The notes: a model not told the origin generated them from the sequence alone. Positions 21,015 through 34,549 are shown, counted from the first letter of the stretch. The stretch is 64,000 nt of DNA from Brachynemurus nebulosus (GCA_035578155.1 JAPWDM010000044.1:1204001-1268000); one strand, 5' to 3'. Made by a program: numbers and translations.

Positions 21015-21840
21015 GGTCCACTGAATACTACCAAAAATTAACCTTTTGTCATATGCCTGAAAATTGCGCTAACGGCGCTATCAGCTTATGGCAAGTAAAG
21101 CATATCATGCGGTTTGTGTTACAGGTGTCAGCGTTGCTTTAGCTTGGATTTAAAAATGTTTAAATATTTAAACGAAGATCGAGTGTTTTTAATTGAAGAA
21201 TAATCCTTCAAATCTGATTGCTCATGGACAGACATGCAACGTACATGAAGAACGTCCAGAAACAAAAAGGATACGCTCACAGTTAAGACATTAAAAATAT
21301 AAGAAATGGCACAAAAAACGTCATGATTCAAGATCAGATTGCTACTTTCATTCACGAGAAAGATCCCGATGATCAGCACTGGTTTATACAAGACGGGGCG
21401 CGATCTCATCACACCGAGCAAGTTTTTGACGTGCTTGAAAACATTTTTCAACATCGTGTGATCGGTGTTGACTTTGCAAAAAGGCGTGGGAAAGGAATAG
21501 ATTGGCCTCAATATTTCCAGACCTTAACCCGTGCGGTTTCTTTCTTTGGGAATATTTTAAAGATAAGGTCTGGGATACTAATTCGGAAACCATTCCTGAA
21601 CTAGAAAGTACCATAATCATTTCAGTTCACTCGATAGATATTAATCTTTGCAAGCGAGTAATCGGCAGTTTTAAGAATCGACTAATAACTGCGGTAATTG
21701 CAAAAGAGGGAAAACATTTTGAAATAATGTATTATTAACTGCATTATATACCCTTTACTGCCCATACCTTGGGTTTATTATATTTTGTCTTTTCTCTGAT
21801 TAATAAAGCAAAACTTTTTGGTAGTACCCAATGCACCACC
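21015..21840 (+). mobile_element. mariner-like transposon relic, about 826 bp
   Basis: Inverted ends GGTCCACTGAATACTACC (21015) and, on the reverse strand at the right, GGTGCATTGGGTACTACC enclose a damaged transposase with the N-terminus and middle mostly deleted. No clean TA duplication remains. Confidence 0.7.
21323..21738 (+). pseudogene. mariner-type transposase C-terminal half, frameshifted
   Basis: Two plus-strand frames carry one protein. The first includes WFIQDGARSHHT (second catalytic Asp region). The second, after a frameshift near 21500, reads WPQ/FPDLNPCGFFLWEYFKDKVW, corresponding to the family's WPPRSPDLTPCDFFLW block, then a typical C-terminal tail to 21738. The third acidic position is Gly in this copy (CGF instead of CDF), so it is dead in more than one way. 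A short N-terminal remnant (MFKYLNEDRVFLIEE) may lie near 21155. Confidence 0.75.
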
Positions 21841-21988
21841 TTGTATCATGCTAGGAATACATTTTTAGTATCGTTAATATATCAGATTTTAGCTAATTAA
21901 ATCAACAAAATTTAAATAGCACACAAAACGTAAATACAACTATAATCCAATGTAATGTTGTCATTCTGATAATATGTATCAAAATTAA

Positions 21989-22254
21989 CACTTTGACGGT
22001 AGTTGGGCCAGAGGCACGTTGCGTAATTACAATGGAGCAGGTGATGCAGTCGCATGATAAAAATAAGCGCAATAGGTAGGAAAAATAGGGCGCAGAAAAG
22101 GCAAAACGACGTTTTTCTTTTTTTGCTGGCTAGTTTTATTTTTCGGAAAAAATGGACTCTTCCTAGGAGACGTTTGGTCGCTCCAGGGCGCAAAATTTGT
22201 GGTTTCACCTCTGAGTTGAGCGTTTGGTCATTATAGGTTATTACCGTCAAAGTG
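21989..22254. mobile_element. piggyBac-like MITE, 266 bp
   Basis: Perfect 17-bp inverted ends TTAACACTTTGACGGTA at 21985 and 22242-22258 include the TTAA target on each side. Length and ends fit a short piggyBac-derived MITE. The ORFs that cross it on both strands are not genes. Confidence 0.82.
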
Positions 22255-22258
22255 TTAA

Positions 22259-23891
22259 CAAGCTAATATGGTAATTATGAAATTATGGAAATTGTTCGTC
22301 ATTCACCTTTAATAAAATGTATAATATTATACAATCTTTACGTTCAATAAAATAAAAAAATAAAAAACAGTGGCGGTATTCCACCAATACTTCTTATTAT
22401 AAACCTTACTTATTTATTCATTCTTAACAAATATTAAAACAAAAGTTACTTATAAATTACATAAATAAATATAATAATGTAAATAATATACATAATACTC
22501 ATATACGTATAATATCCATTCATATATCTAGTTATTATAACAATGGGGCAGCTCCAACTAAGATTGCAGGTGTATACAATAAATTGTTGACACCTACACA
22601 CACCCGTAAACACACACTAGCGCACACTAGCACACACACACACACACACATACGTACCTAACCTCAATAAGAAAAAAACCGTCAATAGAAGGAAACAATA
22701 ATAATCATATAATACTTGTATTACTTATAAATTTTTATAAGTTAAGAAAAAGAATCGGTAATTGTTTTAATTCAATAGCCAGTACCCAACGTTGAAAGTT
22801 CCACTATACAGCTAAATGCCAGGTTAAATAATATCTTGAACATAATACCAACTGAAAGAACAAACAATACGCTGATTGTTCTTTTTCCAAACAGTGTAAC
22901 CAACCTACACAATACATATGTATGTGTAATCATACCAGGCTGATCTGATACACTTTTATGACGTCATATTGTTTAACAATTATTATTATAATAATTATTG
23001 TATAACGTGTTTTTTTTTAAATAAAAAAAAACTGGGTAGTTCATTAATCGTTGTGGATTAAAAAAAATATATATATTAATTTGAATGGTGCGTAAGACCT
23101 ACCACAATAGAAAAAATGTTGATTTGTTTGAAATTTCATTTCCTCTTTATTATTGTTTTCAAAAAAATTAACATTGACTGCTTGTATTTTATCATTTAAT
23201 TTAGCTGGAAATTTTAGTCGGTAGAGGTATATTTTAATATTTTTTTTTACGGTGGTGTTAAATTGTAGATTAATTGGGCTGATTAATTAACCTAGCAAGT
23301 ACCTACTATACAAACGAGATACTCAGGATATGTTTCCACCAAAGGGACATTAAGTAACATCGGATGACAATCTGTATTAGCAAAGCAAACTTTTTATTTC
23401 TACCAAAAAAACAATAAGGAACTATTTTGTTGACATAATATGTCCCATTGATTATTATGAAAGTTATTGCATTTGTTTAAAATACAGTAGAATCTCACTA
23501 TTTTGCGCCTATGCATTTATAGAAGACAGAAACGAGATATGAACAGGTCCGGCCACTCAACAGCCTAGTATAGTATATGATTTGACTCGACGTTTGTGTT
23601 TATGTATGCTAGTGTTGGCATTAATCGGTTAGATTTTCAAACGACTAATTAATTTGATTCATTTTTAAATCTGTGACATTAATCGAAATGTAATACACGT
23701 AATTATGTAATGTACAAAACATGTAAGTATCAACTGTAACAGTGGTTTTAAATCAAACTATTAACTAAATTAAAAGCTTCATTAGTGTGTCTCCGTTTGC
23801 TACTTTACCAACAAAAATTTTTTACACATAGAACTATTATAGAAGGTCTTTTCAAGGCTTGATTTTTTTTCACTGATTATTGCATCAAAGG

Positions 23892-23922
<31 letters not shown>

Positions 23923-24753
23923 GAATAAATTTATGTTAACCAAACGAAAATTTGTTACGTCGCAATTTGATAAGAAGAACTGACATCTGTAAACACACGA
24001 CTGCGAAGCTAGTGCTTTTGGGTTGACAATTCTTCCAGTTAAGAAACTCGACTGTAATACGGTAAGATATATTTAACTTACCTACAATGAAATGACCAAT
24101 AAAATTGTACATTATCACTTTTTACAAAAGATAGGTAATTTTTACAATATCATCATCACTCACATTAATACATTAAAATATCTTGGTTTTCAATCCAATC
24201 AAAAAACCGATAGTAGCACTGTTAGTGCAGTAAAATAAAATTTCAGCTTCTTACAAAATATCTCTAAATTTTGGTGACATTCCTTATTTTTAATCTATAT
24301 ATTTTAAACGAAACTCAAAAATTTTCAGCCGATAAAAGCTTATGGAATTAATCATGAATTATAGTATGTAAATACGTATATTTGAAAAGGAATTATCAAA
24401 AAAATTGTGAAAATTCAAAGACTAATCGATTTATTCTCCATTTTAAAATAATGATAACGAAATTTTATTATAGATAATAAAAAAATCAGATACTTACAGC
24501 TGAACTTTTTAAAATTTTATAATATAAAAAAAAGCAAGTGAACATGTATTTTGAAAACTATTTCACCACAGAATATTACAAAACGAACGCTAGTATCTCT
24601 ATACTACTGAAATCAGGGTAACGACAAAGGATAGAAAATATCCCACCAATATGTTATATATGTGCACGCGGAGTTATGTGTGTTAGTCCGATGGATGTTG
24701 TGTGTATGGGTGTCTTGCATACGTATATACATAATATTACACACGTATGTTGT
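22259..24753. other. AT-rich intronic sequence with simple repeats
   Basis: It contains a (CA)n tract at about 22630-22650, a short hairpin AACAATTATTATTATAATAA at 22976, and a T run at about 23899-23922. A lone ACAGTAGAATCTCACTATT at 23485 resembles one end of a pogo-like element, but no partner was found. No gene. Confidence 0.45.
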
Positions 24754-24761
24754 GGTACATA

Positions 24762-25216
24762 CAGGGCCGACCTAAGACAAAAATTGCAAGTGTGCAAGAT
24801 TCACATTTGATGCCCCTACCGAGGCATTTTATGCCCCTCCGTAACCGCTCGGCACCTGCGCGAGGCGAGATGCGCGTGACACAGTGGTGCAAAAGTCTTC
24901 CCTAACCCTAACATCTGGTTCCCGAGTCCCGCCACACGGGCAGACGCCTGCTTTACTGACCTTGGACCTTGGTCAAGCGCATCAGACTACTGTATTTCAG
25001 AACTCATTGGGGTAGATAATCGGTTTTACCTTGAAATTCAACTGTAATAGTTTTGAGACAAAGCTCCTTCTAGTTTAAATATTTATGCCCAACATTTAAA
25101 TAAATTTCTAAAAATTTGCAAAATTTATTTTTTTACCAAAATTGGCCAATTTTATGCCCCTCCAAAAGGCTCGAGAGTGCGGCTGCATACGTCGCACATC
25201 CCTCAGGCCGGCCCTG
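24762..25216. mobile_element. hAT-type non-autonomous element, 455 bp
   Basis: It has ends CAGGGCCGACCTAAG and (reverse strand) CAGGGCCGGCCTGAGG, with a perfect 8-bp duplication GGTACATA at 24754-24761 and 25217-25224. The interior is GC-rich compared with the flanks and non-coding. Confidence 0.92.
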
Positions 25217-25224
25217 GGTACATA

Positions 25225-26189
25225 TACCGTATTAATACGACAGTAACAATATGACAACAATTGACACACACGAAACACACTCATCGAGTGCTGCCGAATT
25301 AATGACAATTAAGTAGCCTAATGTACTCAGAAATGCTCATTAATGTTACAGAAAAGAGATAGTTGTATTCTTTCTATGGTTCTGTGTATTTCACAATTTC
25401 TCTTTAGTATTTATTTCTTTAAAATTCTTAACTGTATCACAGTAGATACCTACCTACTATATTAAACAACGTTGAGTAAATTTTTGTTATTATTGACAAA
25501 CCCCTCCCTTACACTTATTGTACAGATATTATTTAGAAATTAATTTTCAATGCGTCAAATATCAAACCTCATTTATTAAAATACAATTTCTTTTAATTAT
25601 CGAATAAATTAATAACAAATTATGACAAAGCATATTTTTGTCCTTTTTTGATAACCCTTCTATAATGTCGTCCCACTAATTAATTTGTTATTAATTAGAC
25701 ATAATTAAAACAGAAAAAAATTGTTTTGCAATAAAAAAAAATACTCATGCTAATAAAATTCATCAACGTCTTCAACGTAGAGAGAGAAAAAAACTAACAG
25801 AACAGTCTCGACAATGTACATATGTAATTATTTCACATTTCAAGTGTACCAACAAAACCAACATACAACATTCACATACCAACAAAAACAAATAGAAAAA
25901 ATAAGACATTTTTTTCCCCAACGAGACTTCCGTGTTTAATATTATGGAAATTTATGTATCTATAACAGTATTTATGTTTTAATTTCTACTAGTAAAAATA
26001 TTTTTTCGAAATAATTAAAACACACCCTAGTATTTCTTTTAATGAAATGAAAAATAAAATTATAAATAGATATTTGTACTTTAAAAATATTAAATAAAGG
26101 AGATATTTTCCACAAGACTATAGAAACTAAAATAAAAGAAGAAAAATATAAGTACATTCAAAAATACACTGCCAATGGGGAATGGCAAG
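25225..26189. other. AT-rich intronic sequence, nothing recognised
   Basis: No ORF, RNA gene or terminal repeat could be supported. Confidence 0.45.
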
Positions 26190-26470
26190 GAACCAAACTA
26201 GAATGTCTATCATACTGTTCCACCTGTAGCCAGTGGGTAACGTAAAATCTCCCCACTATGTGTGTAGGTACACACTGTTTGCAATGGTGTTGGTTTGGTG
26301 TTTTGTAGTAGTATGCGTATTCACACACACTACTACAAAACACCTATTATGGGACAGACCAACCTGTCCAATTCAAGTAACAATGTCTAACAATGTATTA
26401 CAATGCACTGTATGTTCGGCGACGGACACCGACTGATTACATGTCTTAAGCCGTGTCGGGCACACTCTGG
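26190..26470 (+). repeat. dispersed repeat R3, uninterrupted copy
   Basis: This matches the split copy at 47989-48111 plus 52486-52640. Landmarks are CCCCACTATGTGTGTAGG, GTACACACTGTTTGCAAT, the hairpin GTGTTTTGTAGTAGT/ACTACTACAAAACAC, and GACCGACACCGA/ATGTCTTAAGC-like words. This copy lacks the 4.4-kb insertion. Non-coding. Confidence 0.7.
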
Positions 26471-27032
26471 GCTCACCACTAGTTACAATTTTCTACAGTT
26501 ACGCTGAGAACTTGCGGAATGGCACACAGTTTCCTTGTACTTGTAATAGACTTTTATCCACTGTTTAAAGTGATTTAATATTTTTTTAATATTTGAAACA
26601 CGGATAAGGCAAGGAAAAGGTTATTTAACTTTTTCTGATTAGCTATATATAAGTATGGAAATTACGAAGACTGACTGCGTAGCTTTTTTTGAGATGCTAA
26701 ATCAATCGGTAGGAAAAATTAATAATTAATAATAATAGTGGGGCTTAACTTCCGTTTTCAGACAATAGCCTCCGTAGAAAAAATTAAAAAATCCAATAAA
26801 CCTTGTTTGACGAAAGAAACGGTCAAATAATTGCAAGAAATTTTTTGTTTGTTTTTCTATACACCCAGCGTTAACATATTTTACATTTACGCATGTACAG
26901 TAACTATCATTACATATGGATTTCATTTTCATGAAATCCATAAAAGACCATCTACGAACCAATCCAAACCATTTTTGACAAATTCATCAAAAATGATCAA
27001 ATAGGTCGGATGTTATGTCACTTGATCACAAG
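26471..27032. other. intronic sequence, nothing recognised
   Basis: A 78-codon minus-strand ORF at 26726-26962 has a few cysteines but no family resemblance or conserved context. Confidence 0.4.
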
Positions 27033-27035
27033 TTA

Positions 27036-27710
27036 TGCCCCGTTTATACATTGATTAGTGAAAGTGTGAGCGCTTACTACAAATACGCATAGAATTATAA
27101 CTAAACGCAGAATTCTTGAGAGATCAAAGTCCAACAAAAGGAAAGATACATTTTTAGTAAGAGATATACTTACTTATTTTGTTACATTAAGAAGATAAAA
27201 TACTTTTCCGATAAAGATGGGTATAGAGTAATTATATCTAAACTCCGGCTATTAGTTTTTATATCTCTCACTCAGGTAATATTATACTGTATATACAATG
27301 TATAAAAATACACTACGTTGTAAAAAAAAACAATAGATCTTGAAATAGTTTTCCTATTTATATAGTAATACAATGATATACCTACTTAAATTTAAGTAAT
27401 TTCAATATTAAATAAATAATATTAAGAAATTCATAATAATAGCAACATTACAAAGGTAGATTTTATGATTGCATCAGGTAGTTCAATAAAACTGAATACA
27501 TTTCATTTAGGTATTTATAAAGACGATTTTTTTAATGGTGTAAACCCTTACTTTCATTTATTTAACGGAATACCTTAAAGTGGACCCTGATCCCTCAGAA
27601 ACTTTGCATTTACTTATACGTTTCAATATATCAAAACAGTACTTAAACGCAATTCTATGTCGTTTGCAGTAAGCACTCGTACTCGCACTAATCAATGTGT
27701 AAACGGAGCA
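27036..27710. mobile_element. PIF/Harbinger-like MITE with a transposon inserted in it
   Basis: The termini TGCCCCGTTTATACATTG and (reverse strand) TGCTCCGTTTACACATTG are flanked by TTA on both sides (27033-27035 and 27711-27713). The inverted repeat continues through GATTAGTG for roughly 70 bp. Without the 0.5-kb insert at 27107-27609 the MITE would be only about 170 bp. Confidence 0.8.
27107..27609. mobile_element. Tc1/IS630-like DNA transposon, copy 3 of 3 (ORF deleted)
   Basis: This is homologous to 1335-2715 in the same orientation but lacks the whole transposase ORF and much of the flanking non-coding part. The conserved blocks are AAAGTCCAACAAAAGGAAAG, the AAAATACACTACGTTG region and the CCTTACTTTCATTTATTTAA block near the right end. 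It sits inside the MITE at 27036-27710. Confidence 0.75.
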
Positions 27711-27713
27711 TTA

Positions 27714-28863
27714 TGGCAAATAATCACAATGCTTCCTTTCCTTTAGTAATCTCGAAAGTAAAATAGTTTTCATAAAAAAAGGGTCAAGGAGGTTAAGATA
27801 GGATTTGCAGTCCCAGAGAGGGATTTTCAAAACAAGTTATGCTCTGATATCAGTGAGTAATAAATATACTATTAGCACATATTCAGCCTCTGACTTTACT
27901 CCGTTCTTGAGATAATTGACCATATATATGCTAAAGCGGATATTTTTGATAATTATTCCAAAACTATTACAGTCAGATTAATAAAATCAAAACTGTTTGT
28001 TAAAAAATACATTGCTCCATATTCTGTATTTTTTTACAGAATTTTCAAGTTGATTCTACCACCTAAAGAAATTAAAGTAAAAAGTTATTTTTTTCATAGT
28101 TCTCGCAAAGGTACAATCACAGAAAAACTTTTGTTTGAAAATGGATTCTTCTTCTTCCTACGGGTGGGGGGGTCTTGTCAGCCCATGCACTGATTCCTAG
28201 TGGAATATTGTGCAGTAACCCCGTTTATTCATCAGTTATGCGTAAGAGGCCCGCTTCTTTGATTTAGGGCCCTTACGGGATCTGAAAATGGATTACTAAG
28301 CTTGAAACAATTGTCACAATTAAAAATAAACGTGATATTTTTTTGCTAAAAAATAAGATTGTTTACAAAAAAAAATTGTTTAGACAAAATGTGGTCATAC
28401 TCGTATTTCTGGGAGGCAAGATACACTTTCATGTACAGAATGCTTTCAGTAGAACATTCTAAACAAGAAAGTGCAAAAAAATTGCGTACGAATACTTTGT
28501 CCCAGTCCACCACGAATTCCGCCTGGTCTAATACTAATAAGCGACCATTGGCAATAATGTTTAATAAATGTGGAACCGGTTTTTTTCTTGTTATTTATTA
28601 TACTCGCATGAATGTATGGTGGTAAGTATGGTATATTATAGTTAAGTTATAAATCGCGAAAATTGGTATATTTATGTACTATATAGATATATACAAACTG
28701 CAATTGTTCTAGCATCAAATAGAATACCTATATGTAATTGATAGGTATATACTCATACTGCATTGGTGGTAAAAAATATTTATTTTCCTATTGGAAGGTT
28801 ACCTGTCAATGGCTTGTGTGTGCACAAAGGTTAATCCAGCACAAATTTTTTGAACTATAAGAA
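27714..28863. other. intronic sequence, one weak ORF
   Basis: An 88-codon ORF at 28359-28625 has ordinary amino-acid composition but no recognised domain. It starts in an A-rich run and is probably spurious. A GC-richer stretch at 28150-28280 may be an old repeat. Confidence 0.35.
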
Positions 28864-29701
28864 CAGTGCCGGATTAACCCTAAAGTTGTAAGGCTATAGC
28901 CTTAAGCCCGAAAATGTATGCAAAAAATTTTTTAAACAAATTGCTTTATGATTGCATTTGTATATAAACTTCTTTACTTTTTTTTCTTCAATTTATAGCA
29001 GTGTGAACACAATGTTGCCAAACTAAAACTACAGTTTCTTTTTAGGGTCCATATGTCCATACATGATCGCTCTTTGCAAACACACAGTAATATTTGTCAC
29101 ACAAAAGTATTCGAATTCGTGGACTTATGGACTCAGTATTGACGATTTATAAATATAATTATGTATTATATAGAATAAAGATGTTACTTAAATACTTATT
29201 AAAAACTATTGAAACAATTTTATCTGAAACAATGGTGGCGTTCGGGACGAAAATTTTGTTAGCCTAACGTTAGCTAATGGAACTTTCACCGTTACAAACC
29301 AGAGAGCTCTGATTCAAAAAATTAACGCACGTTAAATATTTTTGCATGGTTTTTCAGGGTATAAATACTTAATTTCTGAAGTACAGCCACATTTAAAAAT
29401 TATGGAATAAAAATAATCAGTCACAATGTTAGAAATTGTTGTTTTATTTTAATATATAATGTATGCTAATTTTTTGAATGTGTGCCCTCTGGTTTGTAAC
29501 GGTGAAAGCTCCGTTAGCTAATGTTAGGCTAACAAAATTTTCGTCCCAAACTCTACCTATAATTTGTTTATTATAAACAGCATTATTTGATATATAATAA
29601 AATAGAAATAACAAACTTTATCGTTATATATAACATGCTTTATCATTATAAAAATTCGGCCCAGTTGTTGCAAAACCTTCAGGCCCCTTAATCCGGCACT
29701 G
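28864..29701. mobile_element. hAT-like element, 838 bp, containing a second MITE
   Basis: The ends CAGTGCCGGATTAACCC and (reverse strand) CAGTGCCGGATTAAGGGG are a 14-bp perfect inverted repeat of hAT style. Neighbouring 8-mers (TATAAGAA and TTAGAGAA) only partly agree, so the target duplication has decayed. There is no transposase. A younger MITE at 29240-29550 lies inside. Confidence 0.75.
29240..29550. mobile_element. MITE with ~65-bp terminal inverted repeats
   Basis: Ends starting GTTCGGGACGAAAATTTTG and (reverse strand) GTTTGGGACGAAAATTTTG stay paired through ACCGTTACAAACCAGAG with only a few mismatches. The total is about 311 bp and non-coding. I could not fix the target duplication or the superfamily. 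Confidence 0.78.
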
Positions 29702-31807
29702 GTTAGAGAAGAAATTTTAAAAACCTGTTTTATTTTAAACAAAGTTTGCAATAATTCTCAACTAACTTCCAGTTATCCAATTATTTTTTAAAGCTCTTTC
29801 ATAATGAATTAAAAAATCTGGAAAACTTTACCTAATTCATAGCAGCTTTCGCTCTGTTTTGCTATGACTAGAATAATAAAAAAAAAATCGCTGAGTAGAC
29901 TTAATATTGTTTATTTTCCTTCAATAGTAATACGGTGGTGTTAGGCTTACCAATTTCTCGGTACGTGTACCAAGTACCAAGATACTATCCACCTGGAACG
30001 CAAATATACCCAGATTTGTGCATCCACAAAACTAGGGTAAAAGTAACTAACTTTAGCAACCAGTATATGGAATAAAATAATAACGCAGTAATATCCTAAA
30101 TAGAGAAGACAACAAAAATGCTGAATTTAAATTATTCTCTTCTAAGGTACCTTATTGTACACTTAAAGTTGGAACTTCGGAGTACACTTTCATCTCCGAC
30201 TCCGATTTCGGTTCCGATACTTTCAAAACCAAGGTTTATAGGAACTTACGTACTAGTCTGACACAAGGACGGCCGATGAAGATCAAGGCTTTAATTTAGA
30301 TTACTATTCTCTACTTCCAAAATTAAAATATCCTACGTTCGTTGAAGACATAAAAAATTATTCGATAATAGAAAATAATATATATAATACCTACGTATAT
30401 ATCTATTCATCAAAATATGTTGGTTATATGGAGAGGGTTAAAATTTAGCACCCGACTATATCTGCTTTGAAATCGGGACCAGACTGATTAACTTTTTAAT
30501 TTTACAAATAAAAATAATCTAAAATTTGTCGTGCATGTAGAAAAGCTCTTAATTATTTCGTGACAATCATTATAGCTAGGGGGTTTCCTATTAAATATAC
30601 ATATACATTTAAACATATTTTTATTTAAAATAATTCAATTACGACTAGAAATAAATAAACAGAGGCATATATTTCCTACTCATTCCTTTATATTTCATGC
30701 ATTTCAAATGCATTTATATGTAACCAAGGGAATACAAATAAATATTTATAAACATTATAAAAATATTCACATATTTTAACAATGACTGTTAACTTCTCTA
30801 GTCGTTGCCATTCAAAGGGGAGAATACATTTAAATCCCTCCCTTTGTCAGGACAATATGTTTGATAAGACCAAAAAGTATTAAATATATTAAAACACCAG
30901 ACAATTGAATTAATAAATATATTTATGTATGTATAATTCACTTACGTTGAAACTCTTTTGAATAATAATGTGCACTGTTTGGCAACCATATCTGTTTTTC
31001 TATACGTTTGATCATGCGTAATAAAGGCATTAAAACCTTTTTCCCCATTTCTGAATCTATTTATTTATACGGTATGATAATGGTTTTGGGAATATTCTTT
31101 ACACAATTGTAATGTGTTTGTTTGTTGAAATATAATTGTCAAGAAGTCAAAAGATTATCAATTTTGTTTCTTTTATGTTGTAACCACAGATGTTTCCGAA
31201 TTGAATTAATTGTATACGATAGGAAACAGATAAATCATTTTATTGGTAATGTTTTATCAACGTATTTCAAAACTTAATGATTTAACAGTTATCAAAAACA
31301 TTGTAAAAAATTAGAAATATAAATTTGGAGTTTTTCATCATCACCAAGAAATTAAGCATGTGACGAGGTAATTCAGGAAGAATAATAAATAGTTAAGTAA
31401 GTACATACATTAAAATTAAGGTCAGATATTTCTGTTACGGAACCATGAATTACTGTTGTATCCTACAAATATTCAATAGACAATTTTCAAAGACTTTGAA
31501 AGTGTTCTAAGCTCAGACATATTCAAGTTTCGGTGAGAGACGGGCAAAACAACATTAACAATAGTAGGGGTTAATTAATACCTATTAATACTTATATACT
31601 AAGACTCTATGTTAAAATCTCAGATGAACTATTTATTGTTCTGACATTCGGTTGTAGTCCCAAATGTTTAGGTTTTGAACAATACAACTATATGTATTTC
31701 AGTTATTTTCAGCGTTATCTTTAAATTTTTAACAGAATGGGACAAAAATAATTTATATTTATTTTCATACGTAGATTATAGACAGCAAAAAGAACATAAT
31801 GATATTC
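29702..31807. other. AT-rich intronic sequence, nothing recognised
   Basis: Only short ORFs and scattered A/T runs. No terminal repeats or RNA genes found. Confidence 0.45.
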
Positions 31808-32360
31808 TGAAATGAATCCGGGCCCAGACCGGCGAAATTTACGGGGTAGAAGCTGCAAAAATTTCCTATATTTATATATGGAGCGTCTCATAGTGCTTTT
31901 ACCAAGTAATATCTCGAAAATGGCTTGAAATATAACTCTGAAATTTGCTACACTCTGATGACCCAAAGTGATGTCTATTTTTTTGTACTCGAATTTTATT
32001 TTCGATTAGTGGCTTCCCGTCACTGGCACTAATTTTAAATAGAAATTGATATTTTTTTCAAGGAATGGTCATTAAATTACGACCTATATTTCTTCAACAT
32101 TCGGTTTAAAATATTCCGAGTAAATCTTTAAAATCGTCGAAATAAAATATTTAATCAATATTTACTGGAGAAAATTGATGTCACACAATATGAAATCTTT
32201 AAATGCAAATAAAATTTAAGCATATTCTTTGGGTTATAAGAATCCCATTATATTAACCCATTTTTGAGGTAAAACATTGTGGAATACCCTTAATTTTTTT
32301 TTATTATTTTAATTAAAAACTCTTAATTAAGTTACTTAATTAAGTGGGGCACAAGAGAAA
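31808..32360 (+). repeat. dispersed repeat R1, copy 2
   Basis: This is homologous to 8600-9090 over most of its length with many substitutions and small indels. The shared order of landmarks shows one ancestral element. No common ORF. Confidence 0.7.
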
Positions 32361-33611
32361 TTATAGCATGGTATGTCAGGAAGTATCCAACAATAAGTTA
32401 AGGAATTTAGATTATTATAAGAAATGCCTTTTCGGTTTTAGCGAAGTGCCAATCATTATCAAATTAACTTCTTCAATTTTCATTAACTTTTTTTTTTATA
32501 AAAAATTTAAATTAACAACAAATTTTAAAATATAACTCAATTTATTTACGATTTTGATTCAATTTTCAACCTGCACATACAACTTTTACACAAAAATAAT
32601 CAAGAAAACAAATTTTCACTTTAAATGGCTTTTTGAAATAAACAAATGAATTAAAATTATCAACAAGAGACACATCTAACCAAACTAGCAAACCATCTAG
32701 GTATATATAGTTGTATATGTCCTATATCTAGGTATATATAGTTAGCATCTACAGAGCTGGGTGACTTTCATTGTCCTCTGCACATTCATACTAGAAATGA
32801 GTCTACAGATGAGTTTGAGGACGGGTAGTAGATGAGTGCTATAACTGTTTTAAATGTTGTTGTTATTTTCATTGTTATGCAGAGAAAATAATTTACGCAA
32901 ATAATTATTTTAAACGTGTAAATTTTCACATTAATTGTTTGTTTGTTTATACATCTCTCTGTTTGATATAAACGCCACCTACTATGGTTTACATGAACTA
33001 CTACACCACTCTATATGTTTGTCGAATGCCGTAGCCGTACTACAACACCAAAACAAGCCTCATAATTTACATTTTAAACTATGCGGTGTAATTAAATCTA
33101 AATAATGGCATTAAGTTTATCTTTCACACTTATTTATTTTATATTAATGTACCTACTAACTGGGTACGTATATATTTTGTACAACCCTACTTGTTTTACA
33201 TAATTATAATAATAGAACAAAAAAATGTGCGATGTTGAACATTTATAGACTACGCTCATAAATCGTGTCCAACGAAAATATATTTCTTATTTTAAAATTA
33301 ATTTGAATAAATTTTCACCCGCTTGGTTGGATTAGACTAATTAGTTTTTAATAAAATATTACACACTGGTTATAGGCACATATATTACAAGATCACCGTG
33401 TAGGCATAAGGTTAACCCTTTAAATACAAACGGAGAAATGTTAAATACACTTTTACTGATGAAAAAATTATTTAGAAAAACTGTTTTGTAATCAGACTTT
33501 TTTACTTGAAATAAAGAAATATACTAAATGAAAAATAATAATTTAAATACTGTAGGTACCTCAAAGTGTCGTAACATCTTCTGTTACATTTTATAGAAGA
33601 TTTTTTGACAG
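32361..33611. other. AT-rich intronic sequence, short local duplication
   Basis: CTAGGTATATATAGTT is repeated at about 32698 and 32729. Nothing else was recognised. Confidence 0.45.
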
Positions 33612-33619
33612 TTTGTAAT

Positions 33620-33825
33620 CATAGGCGTAGCCAATCATTTATTTATTCTTAGATGGCCCAGCATAACTGAGTCAGTAAAAAAAAATTATTGCGCTTTTCT
33701 AATGCAGAAGAAAAAGTTTCTTTGAATCATTCTTTATTAACAATGAGTGAAATTTTCTATGGTGGACACTAAAATTCTCTGAGGTGAGCCACGCCCACTC
33801 ATGACCATCCGTGACTACGTCTATG
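33620..33825. mobile_element. hAT-like MITE, 206 bp
   Basis: The ends CATAGGCGTAGCCA and (reverse strand) CATAGACGTAGTCA are flanked by TTTGTAAT (33612-33619) and TTTGCAAC (33826-33833), an 8-bp duplication matching at 6 of 8 positions. Confidence 0.65.
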
Positions 33826-34549
33826 TTTGCAACAGGATACGAATGCATCATCCAGAAAACTGTTTATAAGAATAATAAAACACGACACATTTTTAGGAAA
33901 ACAAAAAGAAGTATTATGTTTCTATTAAACACAACTTAGAAACATGTATACGATGCATTATTATCATTGAGTATAGTTGGGCTAAAGTTTGTAACTGATC
34001 ACAAAAATTATACGCGTCAGTAAGTTTTCCCTCACAGACTAAATACCCCTGTCGCAGCATCTGCATACCATATCGAATTTCCAAATATATACCCAGGGTG
34101 AAATTCGGGATTTCGATGAAACTTCGCTGGTGTGTAGAATAGTCAAAAATAAGGAACCCGTATTTTTTTTATCGCCCATCTTCCACGTTTAAGGGGTGAA
34201 ACCAGCCCCTAAAATTGGGGGCTCAAATCGTATTTCTTAAGATATCTCGAAAACTATAAGAGATAGAGGAAAACTTTAAATTGACGAAATGTTACTCTTT
34301 GAAAGGCTTATTTACCCGTACAGGTTAAACCAGGGCCAGGTTAATAAAAAGGGATGGACGGGTGAAAATGGGGATAAATTTTATTGTACAGCCTGAATGC
34401 TTCAACGTATCAAATTTTTGCCATAATAAATGCAGGTTCAGAAATGTTCTCCAAAACACTCAGACTTCAAAAAAGTTTCGAAATTCAAATGCTTCTAAAG
34501 TTATCAATATGGATGTCTACGGAAAGTCTCAAGGCATGAAAATTAAATA

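Noticed and set aside
22054..22236. ORFs on both strands at 21912-22250
   Set aside because: They cross a 266-bp piggyBac-like MITE with 17-bp inverted ends.
23485..23530. pogo-like transposon from the sequence ACAGTAGAATCTCACTATT
   Set aside because: No matching inverted end was found within several kilobases.
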